This document shows positions 1-7,405 of a DNA stretch of 14,851 nucleotides, piece after piece (the first letter of the stretch is position 1; each line of letters starts with the position of its first letter). The translations under genes were made by a program, and so were the position numbers. This DNA is from Bacillota bacterium (GTDB lineage Bacteria > Bacillota > Bacilli > ZCTH02-B2). The DNA lies in the NCBI GenBank assembly GCA_017577895.1, contig PKQY01000046.1:1-14851 (forward strand), read 5' to 3'. Under the pieces are notes generated by a model. That model was not told the origin of the DNA, searched no databases, and worked only from the letters and a program-made list of their open reading frames with translations.

Positions 1-3
1 CCT

Positions 4-12
4 ATCATATCA
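4..12 (-). promoter_or_regulatory. possible extended -10 promoter element
   Basis: The minus strand reads TGATATGAT, which is a TG-N-TATGAT extended -10 element. It lies downstream (minus sense) of the terminator at 91-120, where a promoter for the next minus-strand gene off the left edge would be expected. No good -35 hexamer is present 16-18 nt upstream, so this is a weak call. Nothing else recognisable is seen in positions 1-90. Confidence 0.25.
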
Positions 13-90
13 CAGCTGCGCCCGCTTGATCTTAACTGGTTCTTAAATCTGTCAGGAATCATCTGCCACCGGGCATACCTTCGGCCACAT

Positions 91-120
91 AAAAAATCCG
101 CCAGGAACTCCCGGCGGATT
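91..120 (-). terminator. intrinsic terminator after the TolC-family gene
   Basis: On the minus strand an 8-bp stem (AATCCGCC at 113-120 pairing with GGCGGATT at 95-102) with a 10-nt loop is followed by a run of T residues (plus-strand A91-A96). It begins 9 nt after the stop codon of the TolC-family gene and closes the long run of minus-strand genes. Confidence 0.9.
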
Positions 121-129
121 GTCAATGGT

Positions 130-1491
130 TCACATGGACGACGGCACGTAGCCAGCTTGCAACGCCGACAGTTGGGCCAACGCCAGAAAATATTGGTATT
201 TGGCCATTTCCAACTGCACTTGTGCCTGCCGCACAGCGACGTTCATATTCTCCAGATCTTGTCGGGCAATGAGCCCCAGCTCGTAGCGAAGCACCATCCG
301 TTGATAGTCCGTGGACATATCCATCCATTTTTTTTGCGCCAGCTCATAGGCAGCTTGCGCATCCGCCGCGCTGCGGTAGAGACTGTCAATCTGGGCACGA
401 ACGTTTCGTTCGGTCTGTTTCAACTGTTCTTCGGCAATGCGCACCTGATAGCGTATAGCATTGACCTTGTTTTCGGTATAAGGCGTCTCGCCGCCAATGG
501 TTTCGTCCTCGTAGTCTTCCGCCAGGCTGTATTCAAGACGGGCCTGACGCAACGCCTCCCGGGCCTGACGCACTTTGTAGCTGTTGGCTACCAGTTCGTC
601 CACATTCTCTGGGGGTTGCACCGATTGTTCCGGATCGGGCGAAACCGGCGCCAATTCGTATTCCTGGTCTTGCGGCAAGTCCAGCAAGAACAGCAATTGG
701 GCCAGCTGTTTTTCATACTGGATTCGCAAGCTGTCGGCGTTGCGTTGTTCGTCCTTCAGCTTCCGCACTTCCTGTTCCTGCGCTTCCATGGAAATCAGAC
801 CCAACTGGTACTTTAAAAAGGCGTTGTGGACTGCCTTTTCCTGTTGTTGCACGACAGTGTCCATCAGCCACAATTGCTGTTTCATGCTGAGCAGAGCCAC
901 ATACAACTGGGTGACCAACATTTTGACCCCTTCGCGGGCCTCTTGCTGTTGGAGGCGGGTGGCGTTTCGTTGGCTTTCCAGCTTGTCAATGGCCACCTCC
1001 AGCTGGTCCCGTTGAAATTCCAGCGTATCCTTGTTCGGTGCCATCAACTGTTCCAAAGCTTTCTGGATCATTTCGGCAATGTCTTCTGGCGTCAGTTGAC
1101 CGGAACCTGAGCCCGAACCCCCGCTTCCATTTTGAGCTGGATCTGTATCGTCCAAATTGTCGATGGCTTTTTCCAACTCCTCTTCCTGTTCCTCCAACTC
1201 TTCCAACTGCGCATCCAACATGCGCCACGTGTACTCCAAAATCTTGTAGTTGCTGTCCACTTCCAGCGCCCGCGTTATGGCTTCTTCCAGTGTCAACAAA
1301 CGGACCTCCGCTGTCTCCGCCGCCCCGGCGGCTGCCGTTGTTCTCGTGCTGTTCAGGCTGGCTGCTTCCGCCGCCATGACGCCTTGTTGTGCAACACCGG
1401 CCGCCGCCACCGGAGCTGCGGCCATGGCGGGCGCCAACAAGACACCCGCCGCCAGTACCGCCGCCGCACTCCGTTTCATCCTTTTTTTCAT
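130..1491 (-). CDS. TolC-family outer-membrane-efflux-like protein
   Basis: A 453-residue exported protein of the TolC/OEP family. An N-terminal signal peptide (positive MKKRMKR, then an Ala-rich hydrophobic stretch to about residue 31) is followed by a long, mostly coiled-coil protein. Two similar segments, around 224-250 (FLKYQLGLISMEAQEQ) and 399-425 (MVLRYELGLIARQDLE), are the duplicated helical repeat typical of TolC proteins. A Gly/Ser linker at 121-131 interrupts the first coil and is unusual. The ATG at 1489-1491 is chosen because GGGGGAGG (1500-1507) lies 8 nt upstream. The gene follows the glycosidase gene by 80 nt with no clear terminator between, so co-transcription is likely. In Gram-negative bacteria TolC forms the exit duct of tripartite pumps. 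In a single-membrane organism the role is unknown, perhaps a wall-zone partner for a membrane-fusion protein. The family call is firm and the function is not. Confidence 0.85.
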   Translation of the reverse strand: MKKRMKRSAAAVLAAGVLLAPAMAAAPVAAAGVAQQGVMAAEAASLNSTRTTAAAGAAETAEVRLLTLEEAITRALEVDSNYKILEYTWRMLDAQLEELEEQEEELEKAIDNLDDTDPAQNGSGGSGSGSGQLTPEDIAEMIQKALEQLMAPNKDTLEFQRDQLEVAIDKLESQRNATRLQQQEAREGVKMLVTQLYVALLSMKQQLWLMDTVVQQQEKAVHNAFLKYQLGLISMEAQEQEVRKLKDEQRNADSLRIQYEKQLAQLLFLLDLPQDQEYELAPVSPDPEQSVQPPENVDELVANSYKVRQAREALRQARLEYSLAEDYEDETIGGETPYTENKVNAIRYQVRIAEEQLKQTERNVRAQIDSLYRSAADAQAAYELAQKKWMDMSTDYQRMVLRYELGLIARQDLENMNVAVRQAQVQLEMAKYQYFLALAQLSALQAGYVPSSM

Positions 1492-1571
1492 CGGTTCCGC
1501 CTCCCCCGATTTTTCTCACGCGTTTCTTTCCGCGCGCTTCTTCTGCCTTTGAATCTCTTCTGCCAGTTCAC

Positions 1572-3947
1572 CTATCGCCCTCTCAGCGCCTTCGCTTTCG
1601 CCTGATACGTCTCGGCGGCAAACTTGAAATTGTACGCCAGCCGCGCCACTTGTTGCCGCTTGGCCGTCCCCTTGGGATCGAAGGAATACGTCCCGTCGCC
1701 GTTGGGCACGCCGCTCAAGAACCCAATTTCTGCCGCCAGGGCCACATTGGCTTTATGGGCATCCGAAATGCGATGCACATCGGTGAACGGCATGTGGGGC
1801 ACGAGACGCTCCGCCATTTCTTTTGCCAGCGGCTCCAAGCCCAGGGCCCGGATGAAGAAGGTGGCCACTTGCTCCCTCGTCAGAGGCCCGTTCGGGTCGA
1901 ACCGGTCCGGCGTCCGGCCCGTGGTGATGCCTTGGGCCACCAGCGCCCCGACGTACCGCTGCTGTTCCGCATCTTTGACGTCCACGAACTTGGCCGACGC
2001 CTGCGGATTTTCCGGCCAGCCGGCGCTCAAGACCAAGACTTTGGCCAACTGGGCCCGGGTCATGGGCTGATTCGGCCGAAACGTCCCGTCGGGATAGCCG
2101 CGCAAAATGCCTTCGGCGGCCAGCGCCTCAATCTGCTTTTCGGCGCCGGTGCCGGCAATGTCTTTAAACGCGGGTGCCTTCGGCGTCCCGACCACCACCG
2201 GCACACGCACCGACTGGTTGCCATAAGAGACAATGATTTCCCCCCGGGCGTCTTCTGCACCGGCCAGGAAGTTCCCGGAACCGTCCACCGAACCGACGTT
2301 GCCGGTCACCTTCCACTCAAACAACTGCGGATCGGCCAACAGGCGATTCCCTTGGGCGTCATAGGCCCGCACCGTCAACGTGTGGGCCGTATGTTTGTCG
2401 ACTTCCAACCGGGACGGCGTCACCTCCAGCCGCGCCGGCTGCGCGGCCACATGGACGGTGGCCGTCCCCGTCGCAGCACCGGCCTGGGCCTTCACTTGAT
2501 ACGTTCCTTGCGCACCGGCCGCCGTTTGCAGGACGCCGTCCGCCTTCATCCGTCCCAAAGCGGCCGGCGCTTCCCAAACCGGTATGTCAGACGGCGCCGC
2601 CGGCTGCAAGTTGGCGTCGACCCCGCGCCAAGAAAAGCGCACCGCGCTGCCCGCCAGGACCCGCACTTCCGCCGGTTCCACGAAGAGCCGGGCCACCGGC
2701 CCGCGGGGCGCCGTGTTCACCACCAGCAAGCCGTTGGAGACCGCCCGTTCCACGCCGCCCGGCGGCCGGTTGGCGACGCGCAACGCTTCTTGTCCCAAAT
2801 CCCGCACGACCATGGTCGTCGAACCGCCGCCGTCCAAGTTCAGGGCGTACACCGCCCCCAGATCCCGCATCAATTGGGCCAATTCCCGAATGGTGACCCC
2901 TTCGCTCACGCCCGGTTGCCGGCCGTCCACCGTCACCAGCAGCACTTCACCCTGGGCCGTGTATCCGACGGCCGTCCGCGGCTCTTTCCGGCCGTCAAAG
3001 GACGGGTTTTGCGGATCGATGCGGATTTGTCCGTTCTCCACCAGCAGCGGATGGCCCCCCACCGCCTCGACGACCTCGTCCCAAGGCGGCGTGATGCTCA
3101 AGCGAATGATCAGTTCATCCCCTTCAGCCAGCTGAGACAGCACTTCCCGGGCTTTGCCGTGGGCCGAAAGCACCCACGTGTCTTCCCCCAGCGGCGCATT
3201 GCCGATCTGGTGGTGCACCGCTTTCACCGTTGCCGCGATGTCTTCCCCGGGCACCAATTCCCCTTTCTCCACTTCCAACACCGCTTCGATGCCGTAGGCG
3301 TTGGACAGGGTGCTCGGCGCAAACCGCGACGTATACAACACGAGACTGTCAGCTTTGCGCTCCCGGTTCACCAGATCCACCGGGTAAACCGTCCCGTCGA
3401 TGACGACATCCACCCGCCATTGCAGCCGTCCGATGAGCGGACGGCCGTTTTTCGTCACGCCAAAGGCGTAACCAGAGCCGGGGCTGACCACCAGTTCGCC
3501 GTCGTGAATCCACACGTCACTGGGAATGCCCCGCACCGTCCCGGTGGAGAAAAAGTCGCCGTTGACGCCGGCCACCACTTCACGTTCCGGACCGCTGAAT
3601 TGTCGCGCCTGTTCGATCAGCCGGCTGGTGCCCACTACTTGGCCGCCGCCCAGACTCGTCTTCAACGCCATCCACGGGTTGCGCAAGTTGACCCGCACCA
3701 CTTCTATCCGCTGCGGACCGGCGGCCGATTTCAATTCCAGCGACTGGTGGAACGTATCGGGCGCGATGGTTTGCGAGGACGCGTTGATGACCGTCCCCAG
3801 CTGGAATTGGTTGGCACCGGCCACGCCGGCGGCCGACAAGCCCAATACCGCCGCACACAACAAGACGACGAAGGCGTGACGCCACAAGTGCCAGGATATG
3901 ACAAACCGTCTGTCTCCCCGCCGACCTGTACCGTTGATCGCGTTCAC
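1572..3947 (-). CDS. exported phosphodiester glycosidase-like protein with Ig-like and SLH domains
   Basis: A 791-residue surface protein. A signal-anchor or signal peptide lies at about 22-45. The NAGPA/DUF2233 (phosphodiester glycosidase) domain spans about 75-412 and carries the family motifs GVNGDFF (127-133), GGHP (297-300), RTAVGYT (324-330) and LNLDGGGSTTM (369-379). Two beta-rich, probably Ig-like (BIG2) segments follow at about 418-500 and 505-587. Three SLH repeats lie at 594-643, 654-703 and 721-774; the first two have the TRAQ/TREQ signature and the third is degenerate. SLH domains bind pyruvylated secondary wall polymer, so the protein should sit in the cell wall or S-layer. The related eukaryotic enzyme removes N-acetylglucosamine from a phosphodiester; the bacterial substrate is unproven, and a wall or teichoic-type glycopolymer is an inference. 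The GTG start at 3945-3947 has GGGGG 8 nt upstream. The gene lies 52 nt after the protease gene, probably in one transcript. Confidence 0.88.
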   Translation of the reverse strand: MNAINGTGRRGDRRFVISWHLWRHAFVVLLCAAVLGLSAAGVAGANQFQLGTVINASSQTIAPDTFHQSLELKSAAGPQRIEVVRVNLRNPWMALKTSLGGGQVVGTSRLIEQARQFSGPEREVVAGVNGDFFSTGTVRGIPSDVWIHDGELVVSPGSGYAFGVTKNGRPLIGRLQWRVDVVIDGTVYPVDLVNRERKADSLVLYTSRFAPSTLSNAYGIEAVLEVEKGELVPGEDIAATVKAVHHQIGNAPLGEDTWVLSAHGKAREVLSQLAEGDELIIRLSITPPWDEVVEAVGGHPLLVENGQIRIDPQNPSFDGRKEPRTAVGYTAQGEVLLVTVDGRQPGVSEGVTIRELAQLMRDLGAVYALNLDGGGSTTMVVRDLGQEALRVANRPPGGVERAVSNGLLVVNTAPRGPVARLFVEPAEVRVLAGSAVRFSWRGVDANLQPAAPSDIPVWEAPAALGRMKADGVLQTAAGAQGTYQVKAQAGAATGTATVHVAAQPARLEVTPSRLEVDKHTAHTLTVRAYDAQGNRLLADPQLFEWKVTGNVGSVDGSGNFLAGAEDARGEIIVSYGNQSVRVPVVVGTPKAPAFKDIAGTGAEKQIEALAAEGILRGYPDGTFRPNQPMTRAQLAKVLVLSAGWPENPQASAKFVDVKDAEQQRYVGALVAQGITTGRTPDRFDPNGPLTREQVATFFIRALGLEPLAKEMAERLVPHMPFTDVHRISDAHKANVALAAEIGFLSGVPNGDGTYSFDPKGTAKRQQVARLAYNFKFAAETYQAKAKALRGR

Positions 3948-3999
3948 GGCTGCTTCCCCCGTTTCTCCTCATTCACCCGTTGGTGTTCGGTTTCGTTTT

Positions 4000-5934
4000 T
4001 CAACGTTTCACTTGCGTGGCATACCGGTGGAGGATGACCGCCACCTCCGCCCGTGTGATGGGCCGGTTGGGCAAAAACTGGCCTTTTTCGTTACCCCGCA
4101 TCAGCCCGAGACCCGCCACGATGTTGGCATACGGCACATACCAATCGCCGGGCCGCACGTCGGAGAACACCTGCTCTGCGCGGAACCCGCCCGGCGGCGC
4201 CGACAAACCGAAGGCATTCACCAGCACTTTGGCAAACTGGGCCCGGGTCAAGGGCGCATTCGGGCGAAAATAGCCGCGGTCGCCGGTCATGATGCCCATC
4301 TCCTGAACGGCGCCGATCTGGTACGCCGCCCAAAAGTCACTGTAAATGTCATAAAAACGCGGCACGGCCAGCGGCAAATCGAGCAAGTTGGTAAAGACGG
4401 CCGCCGCTTGCGCCCGCTTCATCTGTGCGCCGGGCTTGAACGTCCCATCGGGATAACCGCCGAACCATTGTTGTCCGACCACGTATCGAATGGCCTCACC
4501 GGCCCAGTGCGTGTCCGGCACGTCGGGAAACCAGGCTCCGAACCCATTCGTCGCTCCCTCCGTCCCTGACCGTGAATCGTCCGGGATCACCCCGCCGCTG
4601 TCCACATGTTGTAACAGCGCCTCCAACACCCGGTCGGCCCGCAACAACCCATAGCCGTAGTAATCGTTGTGTCCCGCATCGTCCGCCTCCCCCAGCTGTT
4701 CGGCATAGCGGGTCAAATACAGGCGAACGGCGTCCACCGACAGATCGGGCTTGATGGCCTTCATCAGCGCCACCGTACCGGTCACAAAGGGAGCTGCGGC
4801 CGACGTGCCGGTCATGTACGCATAATCGGTGACCGATCGCCGGTACGTGCTCAAAATTTGCTCGCCCGGCGCCGCCAAATCCAGTTCCGGGCCGTAATTG
4901 GATTCCGGAAGCCATTGCCGGTCTCGTTGGACTGCCCCGATGGTCAGCGCTTCCGCGATGTTGGCCGGTGTGCTGATCTTGGCCGGCATCCCGTTGTTTC
5001 CGGCCGCCACAACCACGGGAATCCCTTTGCGGACCGCCCGCTTCACCGCTTCCCGGATGAACACGTCTTCTTCCGGCCCGCCAATGCTCAAATTGATCAC
5101 GTCCACCCCTTGATCCACCGCATAATCGATGCCGCGGGCGATCTCGTAGGTGGAACCTTTTCCGTCCTGATTCATGACTTTGATGGGCAATATTTTGACC
5201 GGCGGAAACCCGGCCACACCCCGCACCCCTTCTCCGTTGCCGACAGTAGCGGCGATGACGCCCGCCACGTGGGTGCCGTGTCCGTGGTCATCTTCCGGAG
5301 GCGCTTCCCGGTCAAACGCGTTATATCCCAATTCCGTCAACACATGACCCGCCAAATCGGGGTGGCCGAGATCGATGCCCGAATCGACGACGGCCACCAC
5401 CACTTTCTGCAACTCCCGGCCTTTCAGCAATTCCCAGGCCCTCGCGGCCTGAACAACCTCCAACCCCCACTGCAAATGGGCCAATCTATCCGTCCCGATG
5501 GCTCCCATCCGGAACGGCAAAGCATCTCCGTCATGCAATTCGTATGTATAATTGGGCTGAATCGTGATCCCGGCATATGCCGTCTGCAGCCGCCGGACTT
5601 GTGCTGCCGTTCCCCGGATAAGCACGAACCGTCCATCCGTATCCAGCAACGTCAGCCCCCAGCGGGCCAGCCAATCAGCCAGGCGTTGCCGCTCCTCGTC
5701 CACTTGTCCCGTAAAGAAGGCCAGCCCGCCATCGGATGCTTCCGGAAAACCAAGCACCCATTCCTGAAAGACCGGTTCACCAAGGTTTTGCCGCTCAGCG
5801 TCGTTTACAACCGTTCCGAGTGGTCCGCTTTCCGCCGCCGCGGCCCCGTCGTGAAAGGGCAGCACGGTACACGCGACCATGCCGACGGCGAGCAGTGCCG
5901 TCACCACGCGGCCGTACCAAGTCCGTCTGTGCAA
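4000..5934 (-). CDS. subtilisin-like (S8) serine protease with three SLH domains
   Basis: A secreted endopeptidase of about 644 residues. A TTG start at 5932-5934 is preferred: GGGAGGGG (5940-5947) lies 5 nt upstream, and the signal peptide (RTWYGRV, then a hydrophobic stretch to about residue 34) then begins at once. A longer ATG reading to 5994 would run through a hairpin and lacks a ribosome site. A prodomain-like region (about 55-130) precedes the catalytic domain at about 155-435. The triad is D184 (VVDSGID), H219 (HGHGTHVAG) and S378 (GTSAAAP), with oxyanion N313 (AAGNNG), so it should be active. SLH repeats at about 469-517, 527-575 and 590-637 (KRAQ, TRAQ, TRAE signatures) should hold it at the wall. 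Its product may mature or turn over surface proteins, perhaps including the SLH glycosidase encoded next; that link is inferred from position only. Confidence 0.93.
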   Translation of the reverse strand: MHRRTWYGRVVTALLAVGMVACTVLPFHDGAAAAESGPLGTVVNDAERQNLGEPVFQEWVLGFPEASDGGLAFFTGQVDEERQRLADWLARWGLTLLDTDGRFVLIRGTAAQVRRLQTAYAGITIQPNYTYELHDGDALPFRMGAIGTDRLAHLQWGLEVVQAARAWELLKGRELQKVVVAVVDSGIDLGHPDLAGHVLTELGYNAFDREAPPEDDHGHGTHVAGVIAATVGNGEGVRGVAGFPPVKILPIKVMNQDGKGSTYEIARGIDYAVDQGVDVINLSIGGPEEDVFIREAVKRAVRKGIPVVVAAGNNGMPAKISTPANIAEALTIGAVQRDRQWLPESNYGPELDLAAPGEQILSTYRRSVTDYAYMTGTSAAAPFVTGTVALMKAIKPDLSVDAVRLYLTRYAEQLGEADDAGHNDYYGYGLLRADRVLEALLQHVDSGGVIPDDSRSGTEGATNGFGAWFPDVPDTHWAGEAIRYVVGQQWFGGYPDGTFKPGAQMKRAQAAAVFTNLLDLPLAVPRFYDIYSDFWAAYQIGAVQEMGIMTGDRGYFRPNAPLTRAQFAKVLVNAFGLSAPPGGFRAEQVFSDVRPGDWYVPYANIVAGLGLMRGNEKGQFLPNRPITRAEVAVILHRYATQVKR

Positions 5935-5953
5935 ATCATCCCCTCCCAAAAGG

Positions 5954-5978
5954 AAAACCCTCTGTACGGCACAGAGGG
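5954..5978 (-). terminator. hairpin terminator or attenuator in the protease leader
   Basis: On the minus strand CCCTCTGT and ACAGAGGG form a perfect 8-bp stem with a 5-nt loop, followed at once by TTTTCCTTTT and then the ribosome site of the protease gene. It can end transcription of the small upstream gene (stop at 6024-6026). It leaves no room for a strong promoter between hairpin and protease start, so it may act as a partial, read-through terminator or attenuator. Confidence 0.7.
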
Positions 5979-6023
5979 ATATCAAATTCTTCACTCGCGA
6001 TGTATCCCGTTTGATTTAGACGC

Positions 6024-6491
6024 TCATTCGATCCAATACGTTCCGCGCACCATCACGATGACTTGGGAACTGACGGCCTGTACGCCGCGGCCATCATTGC
6101 GGGGCAAAATGATGTGATGGTTGGCGGGCACCCGATTCCCCGGCTTGATGTCCACACCGGCCGTCACGTCCGGCAGGCCGAGATTGCTCTTGCCGCCCAC
6201 CGCCACGGCATGTCCCGACCGCACGATGATTTCGGTCCCGTTGACGCCGATGAGCTTCTGGCCCTTTTTCAAAACCGGCGTTTCGATCGCCAAGCTGCCG
6301 GGCAAAGCCCCTCCGGCGGGCAGTTCGCCGCCCAGGGACGCAAACAGTGCGTCGACATAGCTTTTGGTCACCAGCGGATCTTCCGTGCTGCCCGGTTGGG
6401 CCGCCGCCTGCGCCATCAGGCCGATGCCCCATCCTGCCGCGATGACCGCCGCCGTTGCGATGATCCAAACCCAAGTCCGTCGTCTTTTCAT
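6024..6491 (-). CDS. conserved exported protein of unknown function
   Basis: A protein of about 155 residues with no assigned function. The ATG at 6489-6491 is chosen because GGGAGG (6498-6503) lies 6 nt upstream; the ATG two codons earlier has no spacing from it. A basic start (MKRRRTW) and one hydrophobic segment (about residues 5-27) suggest a signal peptide or membrane anchor. The outside part has a short helix (PLVTKSYVDALFASL) and then a beta-rich domain with small conserved-looking phrases: KKGQKLIGVNGTEIIVRSG, then LPDVTAG, then VPANHHIILPRNDGRG, and an end at VMVRGTYWIE. I associate this kind of sequence with exported Firmicutes proteins, from memory only. It lies between tetR and the SLH protease gene, in the same direction, with a hairpin after it. 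Confidence 0.72.
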   Translation of the reverse strand: MKRRRTWVWIIATAAVIAAGWGIGLMAQAAAQPGSTEDPLVTKSYVDALFASLGGELPAGGALPGSLAIETPVLKKGQKLIGVNGTEIIVRSGHAVAVGGKSNLGLPDVTAGVDIKPGNRVPANHHIILPRNDGRGVQAVSSQVIVMVRGTYWIE

Positions 6492-6510
6492 GATCATCCT
6501 CCCTGTTTTA

Positions 6511-6561
6511 CCGGGTTCTGCACCCGGCAGCCCCTGCATTTTTATATATCAGTTTATCATA
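6511..6561 (-). promoter_or_regulatory. weak promoter candidate and leader hairpin before the small exported protein
   Basis: The spacer between tetR and the next gene is locally AT-rich. The minus strand has a TATGAT -10-like hexamer at 6556-6561 but no convincing -35. Further down, CCGGGT/ACCCGG (6511-6527) makes a 6-bp hairpin with a 5-nt loop just before the ribosome site; it lacks a T-run and is not a terminator. An independent promoter for the small gene is possible but not shown. Confidence 0.25.
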
Positions 6562-6608
6562 ACCAAGCTGTACCTGTGTAGGATCGATTTAGAATATTGC
6601 GTGGTAGT

Positions 6609-7244
6609 TTATTCCTTATCTGGTTGCTGTTGGACCGCCGCCGGCTCCGCAGTGGGTTGGGCCAAAATTCCCCGCTCAAGGATGTCCAAAAACCGTTGCA
6701 TCCGCTGTTTCGTCATTGTCTTTTCCTCAAATACCAGGGCGCTGAACAGCGCTTCCAGCATCAGCGCCGCCAACCGGGCATCCACCGGGCGGAACTGCCC
6801 CGCCCGGATGCCCTCCTCCACCAGCGCCTGCAAATCTTCAATAAACCCATTCCGCTGTTCAAATAACCATTGTTTGAGCTCTTCGTCGACAAAATCAAAG
6901 TCCCGGTGGATCAACAGCTTCACTTTTTGATGCCGGCGCATGATGGCCGCATGCGTGCGGAACAACGCATGCAGCCGTTCGCGGGGGGACGCATCGGCAC
7001 CCATCCGTTGGCGCAAGGCGGAAAGATAGTAGTTCACCACTTCTTTCAGCATTTCCCGCAACAAATGTTCCTTGCTGGAAAAATACAGGTAAACGGTGCC
7101 TTTCCCCACGCCCGCGCGCTGGGCGATTTCTTCGATTTTCGCCTGGTAAAACCCTTTTTCGTAAAAAATCTCATATGCACTGGCCAAGATGGCCTCCCGC
7201 TTGCTGGTCTTGGCCTTCCATTGGAATTCGGGCAGGTCCTCCAT
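6609..7244 (-). CDS. TetR/AcrR-family transcriptional regulator
   Basis: A 211-residue DNA-binding repressor. The N-terminal helix-turn-helix spans about residues 13-57, with the typical TSKREAILASAYEIFYEKGF start, then IEEIAQRAGVGKGTVYLYFSSKEHLL. The rest is the helical ligand-binding and dimerisation domain. The ATG at 7242-7244 lies 8 nt after GGGAGG; an in-frame GTG 9 nt earlier overlaps that ribosome site and is rejected. The gene is 161 nt downstream of the RND pump gene on the same strand and no promoter is visible between, so it probably ends the efflux operon. The inverted repeat at the operon promoter (12070-12093) is the natural operator candidate, which would make the system self-repressed and induced by a pump substrate. 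This is inferred, not shown. Confidence 0.9.
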   Translation of the reverse strand: MEDLPEFQWKAKTSKREAILASAYEIFYEKGFYQAKIEEIAQRAGVGKGTVYLYFSSKEHLLREMLKEVVNYYLSALRQRMGADASPRERLHALFRTHAAIMRRHQKVKLLIHRDFDFVDEELKQWLFEQRNGFIEDLQALVEEGIRAGQFRPVDARLAALMLEALFSALVFEEKTMTKQRMQRFLDILERGILAQPTAEPAAVQQQPDKE

Positions 7245-7405
7245 GCTCCACACCTCCCGCCAGCCACCTGCCTGTTCCGGGCTTCCGACGGCCGCTGTAG
7301 ATGCCGTCTGCCGATGCGGCCACGACCACCAGTGACACCGGATGAGTGTCGTTCCATTGAAGGACGCTTCCCGTGACCGGGGGCGTCAGCAGCCGCGCCC
7401 GTTGA

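Noticed and set aside
1389..4037. An 882-codon open frame on the plus strand
   Set aside because: It lies opposite the glycosidase gene, is rich in Arg, His and Pro as expected from an antisense frame of GC-rich coding DNA, has no ribosome site and matches no family. The minus-strand gene has clear domains.
5935..5994. ATG-initiated longer form of the SLH protease
   Set aside because: It would place a perfect hairpin and the strong GGGAGGGG site inside the coding region, lacks its own ribosome site and would bury the signal peptide about 20 residues in.
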